DNA of 64,000 nucleotides from positions 12,927,240 through 12,991,239 of the forward strand of contig CM056558.1 in the NCBI GenBank assembly GCA_029721515.1. The letters are read 5' to 3'. The notes beneath the pieces were generated by a model. The model was given only the letters and a program-made list of their open reading frames with translations. It did not search any database and had not been told where the DNA came from. Below, piece after piece: positions 24,056-36,468 of this stretch; the stretch's first letter is position 1, and every line of letters begins with the position of its first letter. Source of the DNA: Synanceia verrucosa (Eukaryota > Chordata > Actinopteri > Perciformes > Synanceiidae). Position numbers and translations under genes: made by a program.

Positions 24056-27000
24056 TTCCAACAGTGAAAATACTAACACTATTTTTTTGGGATAAGCATC
24101 TTTCAGTATACACTGTACACAGCAAAAACTCTGAGACAAAACACACTTGTCTTAATGTTGTCATCCACTTTGCTTTAACCTTTGCCGCCTGCCTTCTTTC
24201 TCTAACTGCTGTGCTCAGTGCTGATGAAATCACACACGCAGTGTGACTCCAAAAGATCAATCGTTTGTTTTTCAAGACAAAAACCATCGACTCTGGTGAC
24301 ACTTCACTGCAGCAGGGGAGGCGTGAATTTACAGTCACAGTCATGTGGGGAAAAAAAACTCGCTTTGGACTGCTGGTTGAGGATGGAACACAGCTGTGCA
24401 ATTCACATAGATCTGATATCAGATTATTAAACTTTTTTTTTCCTCAAACACTTTTCCAAGGATGAAGAATTCCTCTGCTCTAATAAAATGCCTAAATGAA
24501 TTGTGATGTTGTCAAGAGGGAATAATTGCACTCAAATACATTACCTAGAAGCTATTAAAATGGCAGAGGTGTAATTAAGTGTTGTGCAGTTGTGGAAGAG
24601 AAGGGAGGAGGTGTGATGGTACCACCCAAACACTGCTGCCATGATGGATTTTAACAGGAAATGGAGTCTACTGAATGTGATATGTTTGTAATTTAATGTT
24701 TATTCTGATCTAAAGCAAAGTTCTTTCTAGTTTCAATGTGATGTCAATGAGTTTCTAATAATGGTGTGGTGGCTGACTCCCCGCCGTGGTCATAATCTGT
24801 TCCCTCCACTCCAATTTAAACCCACTGTGCCCCAGCTACTTGCATCCATATTTGGGGGCCAACTCCCATCCTCTGCTGAGCAGAGAGAGGAGATTCATCA
24901 TTATTACCACAGGGACAGGTCTATTACCTCTATAGACTAAGAAAACAGGAGAAGAACCTTTGCAAAGGAGCCATTCTGGAAAACTCATTTAAGGACCATG
25001 CCAAACTTTTCACATTATTTGCTTTTGCAGTGATGTAATTAATGTAATGCTTTGCTTCACACTATGAGTCTTTTAAAGCTTCTTCTGAGATTCTGTCCTC
25101 TGCTGGTGCAGTCTACTATAATTTGTTACCGTAATGGGCTTGTGACAACAATACCGTTTACGTTATTTTTTCAAGTCTGTCCTTTCATGTGTGCGGTACA
25201 CCAAAAAATTATTGTAAACCAAAGATTGGAGAAGAAGGGTTTCAGTTTGAAACCGCAGTATTGCTGGGAAATTGAGTGAGTGAGTGAATGAGTCATGCTT
25301 TCTTTTCCCTGCACAAATAATTGAGGTGCCCTTGAGCAAGTCATTTACCCCAAAATTGCTCCATTGGAAATTTTCAGAGGACTGTGGTTTTTCTTAGATC
25401 AGAGGTATGTGTGTCTGTATGGATACAGCAGAACAAAGATACAAAGATAAAAACAAAGATGCAGTAGCACAGTGGTAAAAAGGTGTAACTGTTAAAACAA
25501 CACAAGAACCAGAAACAACAATGGTTATCAAATCTGATTCCCCTTGATTACAAGATTACATTCCAAGAACACACCATATCTCAAGGAAGCTCAACCAAGA
25601 TATGTTGATCTTCTATAGCATGCTCCCCTCCCTTTTCCAATTTCCTTTTCTCTATCCTTTGTTGCCCTGTTAGTGTCATCACTTCCTTATCTTCCCGAAT
25701 GGTTGTGGGGAAAGGAAGGACTCACACCATGTACCACCCTGATATATTCCTTTCCATCCTTGCAGGGCTATCAGATATATCATACCTACTGCTTCAAAAG
25801 CCTACTTTCCATTGTCGCTAAGATCACATTTAACTCTAGCGTTTTCATGTTATTTGGCTTTAAAATTGGATGTTTCTACATTTTCTACATTGGTTGGGGG
25901 CAGGTAATACAATGTTTTTTGGACAAGTCAAGTGAGTCAGAGCATAAATAATGACTACTTTTGTGCTGAAAAGATTGTTCCATCGGTGACAGTACTCAAT
26001 AAGTTTTGTAATTTGTGATACTGGGCTAATGTAGCGTATAACATTACATCACTGGTATTTTTAGCAAAGTTTTTGGTGTGAAAAGTTTGCATTGAAGTTT
26101 GAAGGAGCATCAGAGCAATCTCTTTTGGTTTCTTGTCAACATTATCGACACTAAAATCTTTAGCTTTATTGTTATTGTCGACACACCTGCTGCCCTGCTC
26201 ACAAAGCCCCATGCTGCCATATCAGTGTTAAGTCCCAACAGGCGGCACATGGGTGCACAAACAAACCTAGCTAAAGGCACTGCTGGGATAGGATCGACCG
26301 ACTTGTCCTGGATGGGGACCAAACACCTCTGCGTTCAGACAGCCGCCCACAGGAAACATCCTGTGTGTGAGATCTTCAGTAAATGGGAGAATCTTGCCAT
26401 GTAATGTCCTATCTTCGACAGGGCTGCAAATGCATGACATATATGCTGGCGCAGGAGATAAGTGCTTGAGATGAGAGCTGTGACTGTAGATAAGCACAAG
26501 CACAGGTTGAGGGAAGGGGAGAAGGACAAGTTGGAGAGTGGGGGAAAGGACAAAGGAGAGTTCCTGTGCTTTGAATTTTTATCTTCAAGCCTCCTGACTG
26601 ACTGTATCAGAGCTCTATGTGGCTTTAATTCAGTGTGTACTGGTCTTTGTAACTTTTCCCACACATGCTCATAAAAAGAATCTTCTGAGTTCGTTAAACG
26701 TATCTAACTGACAATTAACTATGGGATTATTCTTCAGCTGAAGCACAACACACAGACTCCTGCAGCATTGTAACGCAGCTATGAAGTCACTCTCCTCACT
26801 GAGGACTTTATCAGTTTCAGCCAGATTGGAACAGGCTGGCATTCTTGGATCCAAGACTGTGGTACCTTAAGGCCTTGATCTGAGAGCCATCTGTGCTTAC
26901 TCCACTCGTGAGGCAGTTGTGTGTTTCATAAGCTTTCCACAACCTAATAGCTTTATTTATATGCACGCTGAAAGAGGAGGCATGAAAACAGTACACACCA

Positions 27001-28240
27001 GCTGAACATAGTTACTTTGCAGGCCAAAGCACAGACTAAAGAGAATGTAGTGAAATAAGTCACAGGGAATGTTTTCCGTGGATCATTTGAGCCTCTTACA
27101 ATGAGTTTCACATCAGGAGTCTTGATGGCATTTAGGGCCAAATAAGAATATCTACTATTAATTTCTTCAGTCCAGTTGATGAAATATAGATTAAGACAGT
27201 CATTTTCCAAATGAATGCCTGCCATCTGATATGAGTAAATTTACAGCTTTTAGGCTATGATAGAGTAGCTGATGTATGTAGCTGAGCTGCGTATGTGCAA
27301 GAAAGGACCTCACAAGACAAATAGAAATGACATGCAGTGATTTGTTTACTCTTTGCGGTTCTTATCGAAACCATGTCAACTTTGCATTCATGGCAAATAG
27401 GCTATGACTTGATAGCTGTCAAGGTTGCTTCCATTAGCTGGTTTAGTTTAAGTACTACTGCAATTAAAAACCCTACTAACCAAAAGAGTACAGAAGCATA
27501 TGCAGCAAAAAGTACTGACTAAGGATCAAAAGTTAAACCTCTGCACAGCGTGTCTGTCTTTCTCTGTCTTCCCTGTTTTGGATGTAGTTAAATGCCAACA
27601 GATGTAACTGAAAAGGAGGTGCAGAGAAATGACTTGAAACACAGCAGATTAGTCTATTTGTGACACAAGGTATACTCATTTTCAACAAATATTGTTTATT
27701 TAAAACTGTCACTGAGTTCAAAACATCAAGCAATATGGCTAACTTTTACTTTTATCAAACTACAAACAGTAAAACTACCCAAATAGCTAAATGGCAGCAT
27801 GGTACCAGAGTCAATGGAAAATATTGTGTAGTTGCCTGTGGATGGTGAATGTGTGTATGTGTAGTGAGCACAGGCACATCCACTATTACAGTATCTTAAT
27901 CTGATAGGCTCACATTGTCACACTGTGAAATGTCAACAGTGAGGGTTAAGTGTCTGAGTATTTTTATCTCCTCATCCTGCTCCTGCATGTGGGAGGTGAC
28001 AGCCACAGAGGTGGCCTGCCATAGGATGTCACCTACTGTAGCTTTAATTAATCCTGAGTGCACCTCTTGTTGTGGCAATGAGGGAGAACCTCATAAGGGT
28101 CAGATTTGGTCAGCATTCAGGTTGTGTTGAAGAGAACAAATCTTTTCAGGTGGGTGGAATCAAGAATCAGCACAGCAGGACCATACTGGAGACTTTCAGG
28201 CAGTTCAATAAAACTGCATAAGACTAGTTAAAGCAGCATC
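24056..28240. other. Non-coding stretch
   Basis: About 4.2 kb without a supported gene. A GGTGCCCTTGAGCAAG piece at 25325-25340 matches the repeat at 52387-52402. A purine-rich patch lies at 26465-26570. Open frames of up to 109 codons on the minus strand around 26335-26664 lie opposite that purine-rich strand and are compositional. Confidence 0.45.
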
Positions 28241-28707
28241 ACCCCTAATTTGGACTGGATGCGGCGACCGGCAATACCCACCAGATCCGCCTGCTGCAGC
28301 TCCGCCAGACAGATAGAATCGTAAGAACGAGATCTTGCTAACTATCGACATCTTGCGAATTCATGTATATGTAGCAGACCGTGAAAGAGAACCACCCTAC
28401 GTCCGCTGAGTAGAAGGAAATCAATTATACGAGTCACTGTGAACAAAGATTATTTTATTTTGAAAATAAACCGGATGTTTTATTTTGCGTCTGTACATGA
28501 CTCCCTGTCCCACTGCTCTGCTCTGTCCTGAATTCATGCGCCATGCTCCGACAAAAATAGAAGCTCTGTCAATTTGTTTCGGCAGGCGTCGGCACGTCAG
28601 CTGCATTCTGCATTCAGTGGAAACTGACACATTTGATTTGAATGGAAATCCGACAATGGGTCCGGCAAAACGTCGGCGTCGTTCCACATCCAGTGGAAAT
28701 TAGGGGT
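28241..28707. mobile_element. Non-autonomous DNA transposon with terminal inverted repeats
   Basis: The left end ACCCCTAATTTGGACTGGAT pairs with the reverse complement of the right end, ACCCCTAATTTCCACTGGAT, followed by further partial matching (GGCG/GACG-rich). Length is about 467 bp. A CAGTGGAAA motif recurs inside (about 28615) and at the right end. There is no transposase frame. I could not find a matching target duplication, so the superfamily is uncertain; a hAT-like origin is possible. Confidence 0.7.
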
Positions 28708-29949
28708 AAAAGTCAATTTAATGAGCCCAGAAAAAGGCTTTTTTTGCTAAAAATGTAAAGGTTGAGAGTAGTGATTTTGTACAAAACTATAAAATGGATA
28801 TATACTGACAGTGATTCATTGGAAGGGTGGACAGGTTCTTGTATGGTTGATTAATGATGTTGTTGTGTCTGTCTGCTGTGTTTGTGTGAATATGAAGCTG
28901 TCATGCCAGGCTACACAATGCTGTTAATGGTTGTCTTATATCGGAATGTGCTTTGTTTGCCAGGTATGAGTAGGCCTACACATAGCTAAAGAACTAAAAA
29001 TAGCTATAAACAAGGCCAGCAAAGCTCAACAAGATATAATGTACATATGACAATTTCCATTGATCATGATCAGAAACACAGCTTGTTTTAAAAACACCAC
29101 AGATGATTGGAAAGTGATAGATAGGATTATACATATTTCAGAAACTGTGAAATATGTTTTTCTCCTGTAAAATATGTCTTTCACTTATTCGAAAATGTTT
29201 GGACTCACTTTGCACTCACAAGAGCACTGTGAGATATCCCAGTGACAAAGGAAGGAAGCGAGTGGTGAAGTGATAAATTGGGGATCCTGAGTGTGTCTGT
29301 TCCCTGTTTCTCCAACAACTGCCGCCAGTCATGAGTGATACAAATTACTTTCTGCTACAAATTAGTCCTGTTTGCACGTCACACCCTGGAGTTATGTCCA
29401 TGTCTTCTACTTCTGTTTTTTTACTTGTTTCACTCCATTTTTCTCTGTCACCTGTTGCAGCCAATTATCGATATTGGCTGGGCTGTTGTCTGTATCCCTG
29501 CCAGGGTCTTAACACGTTGTTGTAGTTGTACAGCAAGTAATTAATTAATGACAATAGCACACAGGAAAGAGGTGTGGACACTGATGAATCTGAGCTGGCC
29601 TGTGAAGACTGGCTATTTCTTGCTGACTCATACTGAGAAAAACTAACATTATTAAGTTCCCATCCATCATACAGCTGGGAAAAGGTGACCTCCTCTCTTG
29701 TTGCAAGATGTACACTGAATTTTTGGTGTGAAATCATAGCAGTTGTATTCACTTGCCTCATAGCAGTAAAACTGTCCATTTATACTTGGTCACAGAAATC
29801 AGGTTGTTTAGCCCAAGTTCATTTTTTCTCATTTGTTCTGGTCTGTTTACATTCTGTATCTCATTCCTCAGTTTTTTTTTCAGTTTTAAGAGATAATGAT
29901 GGTCTAGGTCTTGCTGGTAAAGTAATGAGGTGTGGTATTGCACAAAAGT
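28708..29949. other. Non-coding stretch
   Basis: AT-rich, no supported gene, no recognised transposon ends. Short open frames at 29331-29951 and 29465-29779 have no recognisable motifs. Confidence 0.4.
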
Positions 29950-30520
29950 AGAAGAATGGAATTTAATGCAGTAAATCAGAATTCAGAGGACAAGATCTGG
30001 AGATTAGAATCTACCTGATGAAAAGTAGCATCAGTAAGGTGAATAAAGACCAATTGGAGGAGAAAAGGGAAAAATGAAAAACATCCAGGGTCAGAGGGAG
30101 GTGATGGAAAACAAGAAGATTGCAATGCCGAACTGGAGAGTGGAAAGCACCGAGCCAATGAAGATAAAGCATATTGAATGAATAGATAGAACTGACAAAA
30201 AGAGAAGAAGAGGATGGAACATAGTAAACTGATGTGAAAGTAAAAGGAAAAAGTAAGATGAGTAAATAGAGCAAGAACAATGGAAAACAAAAGAAAAGAC
30301 AACTTATAGATGAAAAGGGAAATATGGAGAGGTGGGAGAGATAAAGACAGAACAACAGAGCACAAGAAGAACACATGAAGGTAAATACAGACTGAACCAA
30401 ATAAAGAGATTACAAGCAGAGAATGAGAGAATTTGAAGACTCATACATTGGATGAGTAGCAAAGGATGGAGATAAGAAAGAAGATGAGAGAAGCTGTGAA
30501 AAGCAGAAAGATGGAGGGGG
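29950..30520. repeat. Purine-rich (GA-rich) tract
   Basis: About 570 bp with strong strand asymmetry. In the sampled 30241-30300 segment, 50 of 60 plus-strand bases are A or G. Words such as GAAAAG, GAGAG and GATGGA recur without a fixed period. This asymmetry produces two overlapping minus-strand open frames of about 130 codons made mostly of Leu, Ser and Phe, which are therefore not evidence of a gene. It may be a decayed GA-type simple repeat. Confidence 0.7.
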
Positions 30521-30760
30521 TTTGTTCTGTTTGGCCTGACTCTGAGCCGCCTGCTAAGCAGATGATGATAAATGAGGCGGTGGAGAGGCCGGCTCCCCGC
30601 TCTGTTTGCCGGATGGAGAGCCGAGCATGAGTCTTTTCTCTCTAATTACCTCTCACTTACCATTAGCACTGCCACAGCCACTTAGTTCCACCATCAGTTG
30701 CCAGCCCCGCCCGGCACGCCATCTCCCATTGGCCCCCAATAAACCATGCATCTTCACCTG
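30521..30760. promoter_or_regulatory. GC-rich candidate regulatory element
   Basis: Directly after the purine tract comes a GC- and CpG-rich island with GCTAAGCAGATGATGATAAA, a TCTAATTACC homeodomain-type site (about 30641) and two GC-rich halves. On the minus strand a perfect donor sequence (GGTAAGTGAG) lies at about 30652-30662, after a frame open for 73 codons. The upstream acceptor is poor, so a minus-strand exon is possible but unlikely. Confidence 0.2.
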
Positions 30761-33142
30761 ATTCCACTGATAGAATGTCTCCAATCGGTTCATGCTGTTT
30801 GACACAAAGGATTGATTTGTGTGAAAACAAAAACTCACAGAAAGATGCACATTTGCAAGTGTGCAGGTCATCATTGCAGAAACTGTAACAATTTTGGGTC
30901 TATTTGGAGTGGCGGCTACATCTGTCTAGTAAACCTTGCGTTCATCATCATGTTACACAAATAACATGATGTCATTGAATGCTAGGCAATCCTGTTTTGA
31001 ATGTGATGGATCACGATGGATGCTGAAGCACAGATTCATGAAGCCTGGGTCAAATGGCATTTATCTAGTCCGATTACAGCTTACATTAACTGAAGGAGAA
31101 AGGAGTTTGCATTAAAGTACCAGTAGAATCAATCAGCATGTGATAAACTGAGACTTCCCACAGTGGCTAATACAGCTGACTGTACCACACAGTTAGTGCC
31201 CTACACTTCCATCCATCCATATTTTACTTTGTATTTTGTAATCATGCCTGGCATCCACCACTCCCAGTTTGCTCCCCTCCATGGATCCTAATTGATAATG
31301 CAGGTTGACAGTCATCAAAACGTTCTAATGAATGAGTTGCCTGTCAGTTTGTAGAACATCATGTTTCCCTATCTTGGTGATTTTGTAATAATATACAGTA
31401 TGTAAGTCAAACATAAGATCAGCAGCATTGTAACAGTAGTTTTTAAGGTGAAGAAGACAATCACCCACTCCAGTGAGCTCCAGATTTGCATAAATGTAAT
31501 TATCTTACTCCACTCGCAGAGTTTAAGTAATTTATAATTCAAAACATTGTTAAGGTCTGTGTCTCAAAAAGAAATCTTGAAGCCCAGTGAGCTTTGATAA
31601 CAGGTGATGTGGATGAGACACTAGGTCAGTGATATTACATAAATTATCCCAGATGACCAATTAGCCACCTGCCATTTTTCCTCTGCTATCTCTACTTGCC
31701 TGATGACATGACAAAAAAAATTTCTTCTGTCCTTCTTTCCTCTTCCAAATCAAGTGCCCCATCTTTTTCCTCTCGTCTCAGTACAGTTGTTATTGATTGA
31801 GCCAGAGGAGCCCGGACAGTCAGTAATTAAACGGAACGACTGGTGAGTGTAAAATTAGCCTTTGTGTCATTAGACTGGAACGACAGAGTGGGCAAAAGAA
31901 CAAGTGTGGCCGAGAGATCTGATGAGTGAAGGCCAATTAAAACAGAGCAAAGAACCGATGAGAAAAATGGCTGAAGATGTGGCGGAGAAGCGTATGGATT
32001 TGTCTTCGATAATGAACTCTTCAACCACCATCGATCTGCTTGGAAAGAGACGATGGATCAAGAATCCACTTTGAAGGAGCTCAGGGGAATCAAATAGCAT
32101 GCTTTAGACCTCTAGATGAATTTGTAAACATTACATTGGTTTCCTTTTAACACTGGGAAATTGTTCTTTTCAGGATAATCCGAGCACCCCATTAAACACA
32201 ATAGACATCTCATGAGACACTTAAATGAACAGTCCCTGGAGTCGAGATCAGTGAAGTTCTTGGTATTCATCCCCACACTTTGATGGATAGTGTGACCTTC
32301 AAGTCACTAAAACAGTGCATGTAACCATTATGCATTAAAGTAACAAGTCAAGTTTTGGCATGCCAAAGGGAGTAAATGTAGTTTTAAGCTTTGGGGGATG
32401 TTTTTACAGCAATTTTAGTTTGGCAGACTGTTTGATGCCATCATATGTTCTCAAGCATTTAAATACAAATTTCTATATTTTACAATGTGGACCATCCAAG
32501 TTTTGCGTAATATATCACATAACACTGTACTCACCACCACCAGAGACTGGAAACATGAAAGTTCCTCTGGTAATGCCTACTTCACTGCTTTTCAAGGCTG
32601 AACTGCTTCAACCCTATATGGGCTGTGACTTCCCTTGATGTGAGCTTTCTCCAGTGGAGGGCCACAATTTTGCAGTGTTAGGAGCTTTATAACTGCTATT
32701 ATCCTTGTCAAAACTATGACAAGACTAGACAAGACAACTGAGGGAGGGGGGCACACATACACACACACAGGAAGGAAAAACGGACATTATCATTGATTAA
32801 CAAAAACCCACCGGACGCCCCAGACAGGACGTAAAAAGTGGAATAGGTTATGGTAACGTTCCAGAGAGCAACCTTATATGTGGATAATTAAGTCAAGTCA
32901 ATTGTCATTGTCGTTTCTGCATACAAGTACACAAGAACAAAATGTTGTTTCTTATGGACCAAGGTTTTAAATATCAGAAGTTACACATACCAAAAAACAA
33001 CAAACAACAGAATTACTACCACATAACAAAAACCAGCATAAACAGAACTATTAAACAGAAGCTACAAAGCATGGCCACTCAACAGAAGTACTTGGTGTTC
33101 AGTGGCATGGTGTGCCTGCTGGTAAGTAAAAATATGAATAAG
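30761..33142. other. Non-coding stretch with possible regulatory segment
   Basis: No gene supported. The 31780-32100 portion is balanced, CpG-containing and motif-dense (TTGATTGAGCC, GTAATTAAAC) and could be regulatory. A short CA tract lies at about 32752-32769. Confidence 0.35.
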
Positions 33143-33387
33143 AAATATAAGTGGGTGGTGGTGTAGTGGTTAGCACTGTCGCCTCACAGCAAGAAGGTAC
33201 CGGGTTCGAATCCCAGTCCAGGGCCTTTCTGTGTGGAGTCTGCATGTTCTCCCCGTGTCTGCGTGGGTTCTCTTCAGGTACTCTGGCTTCCTCCCACCAT
33301 CCAAAAACATGCATGGGGATTAGGTTAATTGGCTAATTTAAATTGACCGTAGGTGTGAATGTGAGTGTGAGTGATTGTCTGTCCTAA

Positions 33388-33937
33388 GGTGGTCTTTACA
33401 CGAGAACGAATTTGTAAGACACCGGTAAAATAAACTATCGATCAGGTGATCTTGACACACGGAGACGCGTATTTGTCCATGACTCCGCATCTTTTTTGAA
33501 AACGGGTCTGCAGATGGATATCTGGGTATTCGTCTTCATGCCGTAGTTGGTGTAAATAGATGAGTCCGCAAAAGACACTGACGTCATGGCACTCCTCCTC
33601 CTCCCCGCCCCCAACCTACGTAGTCACAGACACAACAACAATGGCGGTACCCGAGCTAATTTTCTTTTTGTTCCAGCAACTACTGATCCTACGACTTTTA
33701 CACCAACAACAACAGCAGCAACAACACAGGCTATGGCAACAACTACAACAACTAGTGCTCATTCAGAGACGCAACATGTAACGCGTGCACAACTTGTCAT
33801 GGAATCCACCTTGGAGCAGAACCAGACGGGCAACATGTAAATACTCTAGCCGAGGTACAATACGATGTGTAAACAGCGATACATGTTTTGGTGCCGACGC
33901 CAAGACAATACGGGGCCGTCCTCGTGTGAGGACGGCC
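33388..33937. mobile_element. Harbinger-like non-autonomous transposon nested in a SINE
   Basis: The left end GGTGGTCTTTACACGAGAAC aligns with the reverse complement of the right end, GGCCGTCCTCACACGAGGAC, matching at most positions. TAA sits immediately outside both ends (33385-33387 and 33938-33940), a 3-bp duplication typical of PIF/Harbinger elements. The right end also contains an internal hairpin (CCGTCCTC-GTGT-GAGGACGG). Inside are CAA/CAG-rich codons (about 33703-33750) in a frame open at 33560-33781, encoding a leucine/glutamine-rich stretch. This may be a relic of a transposase N-terminus, but no catalytic motifs are present. The element cannot move itself. Confidence 0.75.
33703..33750. 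repeat. Imperfect CAA/CAG triplet repeat
   Basis: CAACAACAACAGCAGCAACA and neighbouring CAACAA units lie inside the Harbinger-like element. Confidence 0.8.
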
Positions 33938-34018
33938 TAAGACAGCTGGGATAGACTCCAGCCCCCCCACGACCCTATGAGGATAAGCGGAAGAAAGTGG
34001 ATGGAAAAAATAAAAGTG

Positions 34019-36468
34019 TAAGAACCATGGACAAACAATATGATTGTCACACAGTTACAAGAAGGATTCAAGTGAAAAATCTGATAATCATATGCTACTA
34101 ATTCCTTTGTTTTCTTAAAGTTTGCATATCTTTGCCACATCTAATGGGTCATAACCATAAATCTGGACCATAAAAAGGGAACAAATTCTAGCCCAAGCGT
34201 GTCTTTTGTTCTGTAAACTAGTAACACATGGGGAGTATTTTTCCAATGACCGTAGTTAAATCGTAACATTTGGTAAAGTCCCTTTTAAGCCTCTGAGAAA
34301 TGGAGAAAAGGTTATAACGTCAGCTCTGTTTGCAGGCTAATCTCTGGAACCAATACTTCTCTCAATCATTGCTGCTACCTTGGCTAGTTTGAATTAAATC
34401 AGTAAGAGGAAAGGGGAAAGAACTAAAAAGAAGCTCAGAATAGAAATTACTTACAACGCTGTTTAATACACACAAAACTCTCTGATTTCCCTGGGTGATG
34501 GATCTGATACATTGTTATATTTATTGAATTTGACACTCCATCTAAAGATCTCCCACCTGTGAGTTATTTCAAAAGTGGAGCTAAATGCTGAGGTGCAGTT
34601 ATATGCATGCTTGATACGATAGATAGATAGACAAAATAATCACATCTGGACAAATGCATCTTGCCAATATGAATGGGGCCATTGTTGGTGCCTTTTTGAA
34701 TCTGTGCAACATCTGAAGTTATGCTCCATCAAAGTGAGTCATAAAAACTTGCTCTTTTTCTTTTGAAGTATCTGTCTTCCCTCTTGGATGCAGACTCGAT
34801 CATTGAATTTCAGTGTAGCGGTTACCCTCAAAGGCAGCATGTCCTATGTTGTGAATATACATAGAAATATACAGACAATTATGGTCTTGGAGAGAGCGTT
34901 ATCAGTCTCAATGTATGCATTAAAATGCAACAAAATTTGACATGGTTTATTTGGCAAATTTGGCAAGTTAGTTATTTCAAGCATTCCTGGAAAAATGTTT
35001 AAGTGTTTGTGTGAAGAAGCAGAAGCAGTCTAGTCTGCCTGTTTCGATTGATCCTTTATCTGACATTTGTGTAAGCCAGAATGTATGGCCCGACCGCTAC
35101 TCCAGCAAAAATAAACACCAGCAGCCCAACTGTACTGCACATTGATAAATCAATGGTCCTGTCCCTGGTGCTGAAGAAGCTGACCAATTTTTAATTTAAA
35201 AGTCAGTTTTGTCTTGGATCAGGAATATTATCGAGACTATATAGCTGTTAACACTGTTAGTAATATTGCCGTTGTTAGCACTGCTCCAGCTGTTTGCACA
35301 GTTAGCTGTTAGCTACTAGCTGCCAGCAGCCCAGTCAGACAACTCTCAATATTCAGAGCTGCAGCCAAGCAGTCTTGGCTGCATGGGTTGTAGCTGCAGT
35401 GATAGTTGGCCAATCACACAAAAAATAAAAAAATACACTGAGAGAGAACATTTTCAAAGTTGCAAAGGCATGGATGCAATGATATCGAAGAGTATAATGT
35501 AAATAGTATTTATTTATTTAAGATCTGGCCACAAAAATTATTGATTGCAGGTATGTTTTTTTTTGCTTGCATCTATTTTAGAGTGATGGAACCTGTTAGG
35601 TTAGATTATAGGATACGCAAAATTGGCTGTTCAAATTAGCTGTGTCCACTATCACTTTCTTGAGGAATTACACAAAGCCCGTTCAAGACCAAGCTTATGG
35701 ATAGAGCACCATTGGGTCCACCATTTCACTGAACCTGTGCCACTTTGTGCCATGTTGTCAGTTTTAAAAATGTTACTTTATTTTTCATTGAGATGGATTT
35801 TCTAAATGGTAGATGGTTCATCAAGTAACAGGACTGAAAGTAGCAGGACTACAGTCATACATGCATCACGGGAACAGAAAAGTCACAGATTTGGCAGAAT
35901 GGCCCAACAGCATTATTAATAAAGTGTATGGATTGCCCTGCATTAACGCTGTCAAATTCACTTTCACATATTTAAAATAGAAAGCCTGTTGCAGCTGCAT
36001 CATGAGTGAGTGAACAGTCAAGACAGCAGCTACATATTAACACACAGCATAAAATGAGTAGACAAAACTATCCCCAGTAAACAATAATAGTGATAAGCCT
36101 AGTCCAGAATTATAAATTTTCTTACTTTTGATTATTACAGCAGGAGATGAGGGGCTTCGTGTTCTCTGAAATGATTTAATCATAGACTCTTTCAAAGAAG
36201 AGAAGGGGAAAAGGGTTCAGTCTGTATGATGTCCTGATGCCAGGTTTTCATGAACAATGCTTTAAATGTTGAGACCACAGGAAATGTAGTGTATACTATG
36301 TTAAAGGAGATAAGAAAGGAAGCACTAATGCCTCTTTCCTTAGCATTTAGAGAATCCCAGCAGCTCTTATCATGGCTGCCAGATAGTTTTTGGTTATTTC
36401 ATTCAGTTATGAACCTTCCTAAGCAATCAGACTTTACAACCACACTCACCACCAAGGCCCCACGCCTG
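34019..36468. other. Non-coding stretch
   Basis: No gene supported. It includes a short GATA tract at 34618-34631 and a GTTAGC-rich segment at 35275-35330 that resembles simple sequence. The rest is AT-rich. Confidence 0.45.

Larger units (their letters stand above)
33143..34018 (+). mobile_element. tRNA-like SINE copy 1, interrupted by a DNA transposon
   Basis: The SINE head (33154-33387) carries a polymerase III A box TGGTGTAGTGG at 33159-33169 and B box GGTTCGAATCC at 33203-33213. Its 3' tail (33938-34004) ends in GGATAAGCGG and a short ATGG tail. The two parts are separated by a 550-bp transposon. About 56 bp present in the other copies (the stretch covering CTGCGATGAGGTGGC to CTTCCACC) is also missing at this junction. 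Imperfect flanking duplications, AAATATAAGTG (33143-33153) and AAATAAAAGTG (34008-34018), suggest an older insertion than copies 2 and 3. Confidence 0.85.

Noticed and set aside
29976..30400. Two overlapping minus-strand frames of about 130 codons
   Set aside because: They lie opposite a purine-rich tract where stops are scarce. Composition is almost only Leu, Ser, Phe and Cys.
31207..31219. A third tail-only insertion at TCCATCCATCCA
   Set aside because: Only the tetranucleotide is present. No GGATAAGCGG tail and no target duplication.
33099..33336. Open frames on both strands over SINE copy 1 (and the same over 48479-48701 and 51690-52028)
   Set aside because: The same peptide-like words recur in every SINE copy because the SINE itself is repeated. 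These are spurious proteins often seen in fish databases.
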